36,589 nt of DNA. Origin: Lactobacillaceae bacterium UBA5807 (GTDB lineage: Bacteria; Bacillota; Bacilli; Lactobacillales; Lactobacillaceae). The translations under genes and the position numbers were made by a program. The notes beneath the pieces were generated by a model. That model made no database searches and was not told where the DNA came from. It saw only the letters and a program-made list of their open reading frames with translations. The DNA lies in contig DIDF01000099.1 of assembly GCA_002418005.1 (NCBI GenBank), positions 58,373 to 94,961 on the forward strand. The letters are read 5' to 3'. How positions within the stretch are numbered: position 1 is the first letter of the stretch; the number at the start of each line of letters is the position of its first letter. Positions 32,650 to 36,589 of this stretch are shown one piece after another.

Positions 32650-32826
32650 TTAGCCTTGATGTGCAGAGCGGCTTTTTCTCATCGCTTTTTTTCGATTTTC
32701 TTCAAATTTTTTGTCTTCATTTTCGATTGGGTCAACTACGGATTTTTTGAAGGAAAGAATTGCACCAGCGCCTGCAGCAATTGTACCAAGGACACCTACA
32801 AACAAACCACGAGTAAATTTTGACAT
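32650..32826 (-). CDS. DUF3042 family small membrane protein
   Basis: A 58-residue protein. It has one hydrophobic segment (about 8-27, GLFVGVLGTIAAGAGAILSF), then a charged helix ending RKKAMRKSRSAHQG, which is typical of DUF3042 proteins of Lactobacillales. The function is unknown. The ATG at 32826 follows GGAGG; an apparent TTG opening at 32844 overlaps that site and is rejected. Confidence 0.85.
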   Translation of the reverse strand: MSKFTRGLFVGVLGTIAAGAGAILSFKKSVVDPIENEDKKFEENRKKAMRKSRSAHQG

Positions 32827-32919
32827 TCTAGAATATGCCTCCAATCTTTTCTTGTTACTTATATTATGAAGTATTTGAAGTTATATATCTAGTGGATTGT
32901 CCTAATAAAGGAGATTATT

Positions 32920-33669
32920 ATGCAAATTGACACTAAGGTTATCGCTCACCGGGGAAGTAAAGGAACTCGGCCTGAGAATACCTTGATTTCTTTTCAGACT
33001 GCTATTGATGAAGGAGCAGATGGGATTGAAACTGATGTCCATTTTTCAAAAGACCACCATTTCATCATAATTCATGATGAAACAGTGGACCGGACTACTA
33101 ATGGGACTGGTAGAGTTTATGACAAAAATTTAAAGGAAATCAAGCATTTAGACGCTGGCAGCAAATTTAGTCCTGAATTTAAAGGAACTCAGATTCCCAC
33201 GCTTGAAGAAGTTATTGATCTACTCAAAAAAAATGATTTTCAAGGTATTTTAAATTTGGAATTAAAGACTAACAAAATCCAGTATCCCGGAATAGAAAAA
33301 GCAGTTTATGAATATTTCAAAAAAGCTTATCCTTATCCATTTCAGTTGATTTATTCCAGCTTTAATAGTGAAAGTTTAAAGATCCTAAATTCTATTGACC
33401 CGCAAGCCGTAAAAGCCAGATTATTTTCAACTGCTGCAAAGGAAGCTAGGCAATTAAAGAAGGACCATATGATCAGAGATTTTCACCCAGACATCAAATG
33501 GGTTGAAAAGCACCCTCATTTTGCTCCTGCCGAGATTATGAGACCTTGGACTGTAAATACTACAGAGGATATGCAATTTTGTTTTGAGCATAATATGGCT
33601 GCTTTAATCACTGATTTTCCAGGCATGGCAATTAAGCTTCGGGATCAGATGCGGAGGCAAGTTATTTGA
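32920..33669 (+). CDS. Glycerophosphodiester phosphodiesterase family protein
   Basis: It probably hydrolyses glycerophosphodiesters to glycerol 3-phosphate and an alcohol. The 249-residue protein has the GDPD signature: H10-R11 (AHRGSKGTRPENT), E37 and D39 (GIETDVH), and H52 (IIHDETVDRTT). It has no signal peptide, so it is cytosolic (UgpQ-like). AAGGAG precedes the ATG. Its stop overlaps the TTG start of miaA, so they are coupled. Confidence 0.92.
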   Translation: MQIDTKVIAHRGSKGTRPENTLISFQTAIDEGADGIETDVHFSKDHHFIIIHDETVDRTTNGTGRVYDKNLKEIKHLDAGSKFSPEFKGTQIPTLEEVIDLLKKNDFQGILNLELKTNKIQYPGIEKAVYEYFKKAYPYPFQLIYSSFNSESLKILNSIDPQAVKARLFSTAAKEARQLKKDHMIRDFHPDIKWVEKHPHFAPAEIMRPWTVNTTEDMQFCFEHNMAALITDFPGMAIKLRDQMRRQVI

Positions 33670-34592
33670 TCAAAGTATTAGCAATTGTTGGTCCAACCGC
33701 AGTGGGTAAAACCGAGCTGTCAATAAACATCGCCAAAGCCTTTAATGGTGAGGTTATTTCCGGAGATTCTATGCAAGTTTATCGAGGCTTGGATATTGGC
33801 ACTGCAAAGATTTCGGATAAAGAAAAACAAGGGGTTCCTCACTTTTTGATCAACATTCGCGATATTGGTCAACGTTTTTCAGTTGCCGACTTTGTTGTTG
33901 AAGCAAAGAAAAAAATCAAAGAAATAAGTCAAAGAAATCATTTGCCGTTAATTGTTGGCGGAACCGGTTTTTATTTACAGGCTTTGCAAGATGGACTAAA
34001 TCTTGGTGGAGACAAATATGACTCAACCATAAGAAATAATTTATTGGCCGAATTAAAAAATAAAGGTCCATTAAGTTTACATCAACGGTTAGCAAGTCTT
34101 GATTTACAGGCGGCCAACAATATTCCGGCAAATAATTCCCGTAGAGTAATTCGTGCGCTTGAAGTATTTCTAAAAACAGGTCACAAATTTTCAGAGCAAA
34201 AGCAGTTGAATCAAAATGAACCGTATGATTTCTTTATAATTGGTTTAAATACTTCAAGAGACATCCTCTATTCTCGAATTAATAAGCGAGTTGACATCAT
34301 GATGGCTGATGGGTTGTTGAAAGAGGCAAAATTAGTTTATCAAGAATTAAGCCCAGATAAGCAGGCTGCAAAGGGAATTGGTTATCGGGAATTTTTCCCT
34401 TATTTTGATGGCAAAATAGATTTAAACAAGGCCGTTGATAATGTAAAAAAGGATTCGCGCCATTACGCTAAACGACAGTTAACTTGGTTTAGAAACAAGA
34501 CTAAACCTGTCTGGTATGACGTCATCCTGCATCATGAGGAGAAAAAACAGATCCTAGCTGACATTTCAAATTGGCTATGTGATAAGAAATGA
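33666..34592 (+). CDS. miaA: tRNA dimethylallyltransferase MiaA
   Basis: It adds a dimethylallyl group to A37 of tRNAs reading UNN codons. The 308-residue protein has the P-loop GPTAVGKT (about 9-16), the DSMQVYRGLDIGTAK segment and GGTGFYLQAL. The start is TTG at 33666, overlapping the upstream stop, with GGAGG seven bases before it. In Bacillus and lactobacilli it lies before glnRA (here without hfq), as here. No terminator is visible between it and the glnR promoter. Confidence 0.96.
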   Translation: MIKVLAIVGPTAVGKTELSINIAKAFNGEVISGDSMQVYRGLDIGTAKISDKEKQGVPHFLINIRDIGQRFSVADFVVEAKKKIKEISQRNHLPLIVGGTGFYLQALQDGLNLGGDKYDSTIRNNLLAELKNKGPLSLHQRLASLDLQAANNIPANNSRRVIRALEVFLKTGHKFSEQKQLNQNEPYDFFIIGLNTSRDILYSRINKRVDIMMADGLLKEAKLVYQELSPDKQAAKGIGYREFFPYFDGKIDLNKAVDNVKKDSRHYAKRQLTWFRNKTKPVWYDVILHHEEKKQILADISNWLCDKK

Positions 34593-34600
34593 TCAAGTGA

Positions 34601-34617
34601 TGTTAGATTTTATGACA
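34601..34617. promoter_or_regulatory. GlnR operator before glnRA
   Basis: TGTTAGATTTTATGACA fits the GlnR/TnrA consensus TGTNA-N7-TNACA exactly. It lies eight bases upstream of the -35, so GlnR would repress its own operon when nitrogen is plentiful. Confidence 0.88.
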
Positions 34618-34624
34618 TTAAGTA

Positions 34625-34652
34625 TTGACATTGGCCTTCTAGATGGTATTAT
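34625..34652 (+). promoter_or_regulatory. Promoter of glnRA
   Basis: TTGACA (34625-34630) and TATTAT (34647-34652) are 16 bases apart, about 25 bases before the glnR start. Confidence 0.8.
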
Positions 34653-34677
34653 TAAGACAAGATTTAGGGGGTGAACG

Positions 34678-35079
34678 ATGCGCGAGAAGGAATTACGGCG
34701 ATCAATGTCGGTTCTTCCTATCGGTACGGTAATGAAGCTGACAGATCTCACTGCTCGACAAATTAGATATTACGAGCAACAGGGGTTGATCAAACCAAGC
34801 CGTAACGAAGGAAATCGGAGAATGTATTCTTTAAATGATGTTGACCGTCTTTTAGAGATTAAGGATTATCTAGATGAAGGATTAAATATTTCTGGAATCA
34901 AAGAAGTTTATCGAAAGCAGTCTCAACTTGAAGCTGAAAAAAAGAAACGTCAAGAAAAGAATTTGACTGATTCCGACGTCCGACGAATACTTCAGGATGA
35001 ATTCATGAATATCGCTGGCCTCAAGCCACCTTCGTCCACATTTAATAACCCTAATGATTACACTAAATTTAATTCATGA
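34678..35079 (+). CDS. glnR: MerR-family nitrogen regulator GlnR
   Basis: A 133-residue repressor. The winged-helix DNA-binding domain (about 14-82) contains VMKLTDLTARQIRYYEQQGLI and RRMYSLNDVDRL, followed by a coiled coil with KKKRQEKN and a C-terminal tail that, in Bacillus, senses feedback-inhibited glutamine synthetase. It regulates glnRA and other nitrogen genes. GGGGGTG precedes the ATG. glnA starts 14 bases after its stop. Confidence 0.95.
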   Translation: MREKELRRSMSVLPIGTVMKLTDLTARQIRYYEQQGLIKPSRNEGNRRMYSLNDVDRLLEIKDYLDEGLNISGIKEVYRKQSQLEAEKKKRQEKNLTDSDVRRILQDEFMNIAGLKPPSSTFNNPNDYTKFNS

Positions 35080-35093
35080 TAGGAGAGTTTGGA

Positions 35094-36437
35094 ATGGCTA
35101 CTAGACATAACTACAGCAAAGATGATATCCGCAAAATGGTAAAAGATGAAAACGTTAAGTTCTTACGCTTAATGTTTACTGATTTATTTGGAACGATTAA
35201 GAACGTTGAAGTTCCAATTAGTCAGTTGGAAAAATTACTTGATAACAAACTAATGTTTGATGGTTCTTCAATTGAAGGATTTGTTCGAATTGAAGAAAGT
35301 GATATGTACTTGCACCCAGATCTTTCAACATGGATGGTATTTCCATGGAGTACAGATCGCGGCAAGATTGCCAGAGTTATTTGTGAAGTCTATAAACCAG
35401 ATGGTGAGCGCTTTGATGGCGACCCACGTAACAATTTGATCAGAGTTCTTGGCGATATGAAGAAGGCCGGATTCACAGCATTTAATATTGGACCTGAACC
35501 AGAATTCTTCCTATTCAAGATGGATGAAAATGGCAAACCAACTCTTCAGTTGAATGATAAAGGTAGTTACTTTGACATGGCACCAATGGATCTTGGTGAA
35601 AATTGTCGTCGTGAAATTGTTCTTACCCTTGAAGAAATGGGCTTCGATGTTGAAGCAGCTCACCATGAAGTTGCTCCTGGCCAACATGAAATTGATTTTA
35701 AGTATGCCGATGCCTTAGCAGCTGCTGATAACATTCAAACATTTAAGTTAGTTGTAAAGACAGTTGCTAGAAAGTATGGTTTGTACGCAACCTTCATGCC
35801 AAAGCCTTTAAGTGGGATTAATGGTTCCGGGATGCATATGAACATGTCCTTATTTAATGATTCTGGCAATACATTCTACGATAAAGATGGTGATCTTGAA
35901 CTTTCACAAGAAGCATATTACTTCCTTGGCGGATTGCTCAAGCATGCGCGTGCATTTACTGCAGTTTGTGATCCAATTGTTAACTCATACAAACGTTTGG
36001 TTCCTGGCTATGAAGCTCCTGTTTACGTTGCATGGTCTGGTTCCAACCGTTCACCTTTGATTCGTATTCCAAACACCCGTGGTAATTCAACTCGTCTTGA
36101 ATTAAGAAGTGTTGATCCTACTGCTAACCCATACATGGCAATTGCTGTTATGCTTGAAGCCGGTCTTGACGGATTGAAGAATAAGATTCAACCTCAAAAG
36201 AGTGTTGATCGTAATATTTACAGAATGAATGCCCAAGAACGTGAAGCTGCGCATATTCAAAATCTTCCAGATACTTTGCATAATGCTTTGAAGTATTTGG
36301 CAGCCGATGATGTTGTTACTTCAGCTCTTGGTCCAAAGCTTTTCCAAAGCTTCACTGAAGCTAAAACTCTTGAGTACGATTCTTACAAAGCTCAAGTTTC
36401 TCAATGGGAAAGAGATCAATATCTCGAAAACTATTAA
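35094..36437 (+). CDS. glnA: Glutamine synthetase type I
   Basis: It makes glutamine from glutamate, ammonia and ATP, and in this lineage also controls GlnR. The 447-residue protein has the beta-grasp domain, then the catalytic motifs MFDGSSIEGF, GPEPEFFLF, HHEVAPGQHEIDFKYADA, GINGSGMHMN, and the substrate region NRSPLIRIP. The length and lack of an adenylylation loop indicate the GSI-alpha form. The ATG at 35094 follows AGGAGAG; an in-frame ATG at 35076 overlaps the glnR stop and lacks a site. Confidence 0.97.
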   Translation: MATRHNYSKDDIRKMVKDENVKFLRLMFTDLFGTIKNVEVPISQLEKLLDNKLMFDGSSIEGFVRIEESDMYLHPDLSTWMVFPWSTDRGKIARVICEVYKPDGERFDGDPRNNLIRVLGDMKKAGFTAFNIGPEPEFFLFKMDENGKPTLQLNDKGSYFDMAPMDLGENCRREIVLTLEEMGFDVEAAHHEVAPGQHEIDFKYADALAAADNIQTFKLVVKTVARKYGLYATFMPKPLSGINGSGMHMNMSLFNDSGNTFYDKDGDLELSQEAYYFLGGLLKHARAFTAVCDPIVNSYKRLVPGYEAPVYVAWSGSNRSPLIRIPNTRGNSTRLELRSVDPTANPYMAIAVMLEAGLDGLKNKIQPQKSVDRNIYRMNAQEREAAHIQNLPDTLHNALKYLAADDVVTSALGPKLFQSFTEAKTLEYDSYKAQVSQWERDQYLENY

Positions 36438-36458
36438 AATTAATAATTAATTAGATTG

Positions 36459-36496
36459 AAAACGTGGACGTTAACTCGCCTGCGTTTTTTATTTTT
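36459..36496 (+). terminator. Terminator after glnA
   Basis: AAAACGTGGACG (36459-36470) pairs with CGCCTGCGTTTT (36477-36488), with wobbles and one mismatch, then a T-run. I see no gene in the remaining 93 bases. Confidence 0.8.
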
Positions 36497-36589
36497 AATT
36501 GAAAAGAGTATTCTGAAAATAAATTTTAATAGGCCTTTATTTATCAGTACTTTTCCGATAACATTAAACTGTATACAAAAAGTGAATAA

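Noticed and set aside
36497..36589. A start of a further gene or a promoter at the window end
   Set aside because: I see no open frame with a ribosome binding site and no convincing -35/-10 pair.

Overview
This is an AT-rich stretch of core chromosome from a low-GC Gram-positive bacterium, almost certainly of the family Lactobacillaceae. The assignment rests on gene content and order (thrS-infC-rpmI-rplT, yqeG-yqeH-yhbY-nadD-yqeK-rsfS-methyltransferase-tmcAL, DUF177-rpmF, a TrmH-type gene before pheST, mltG-greA, pbp-rpmG-cyclo-ligase-rhomboid-yqgQ-glcK, miaA-glnR-glnA), on T-box leaders, on GlnR and probable CcpA and Rex sites, and on strong GGAGG-type ribosome binding sites. I cannot name the species. 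I saw no mobile element, CRISPR array, tRNA, rRNA or phage gene.

Layout. 1-303 is the 3' end of dnaI. 312-3989 holds a threonine T-box and thrS, then an L20-type leader and infC-rpmI-rplT. 4021-9522 is a tight run of ribosome-assembly, NAD and tRNA-modification genes, followed by DUF177-rpmF from its own promoter. 10479-11507 is a minus-strand zinc alcohol dehydrogenase with a possible Rex site. 11719-13991 is an ArlRS-like two-component system. yidC and acylphosphatase lie on the minus strand (14042-15421). Then come a TrmH-family methyltransferase, an HD protein with an HxlR regulator, a phenylalanine T-box with pheST, mltG and greA. 22834-24477 holds an iron-type polyol/hydroxyacid dehydrogenase and a HesB-like protein. 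A large minus-strand YfhO membrane protein follows (24544-27171). 27305-32593 is a cell-wall, ribosome, folate and glucokinase cluster. A small DUF3042 protein (minus), a phosphodiesterase, miaA and glnRA close the window.

How it works together. Most genes serve translation (charging, initiation, ribosomal proteins, assembly GTPases, tRNA/rRNA modification) and the envelope (YidC, MltG, class B PBP, YfhO, ArlRS). Control can be read directly from sequence: T-boxes with specifiers ACC and TTC, an infC leader plus an AUA start codon, a GlnR operator before glnRA, and a cre-like site inside a promoter. Several convergent gene pairs share one bidirectional terminator.

I did not find a convincing new multi-gene system. 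The most interesting points are the loss of all four canonical editing residues in ThrRS (while PheRS keeps its own), the AUA start of infC, a duplicated basic tail in YidC, a cysteine-free HesB-like protein under a cre-like site, a catalytic-cysteine-less rhodanese, and a possible HxlR operator over the promoter of an uncharacterised HD gene. Start sites were chosen from ribosome binding sites, and several differ from the longest open frame.
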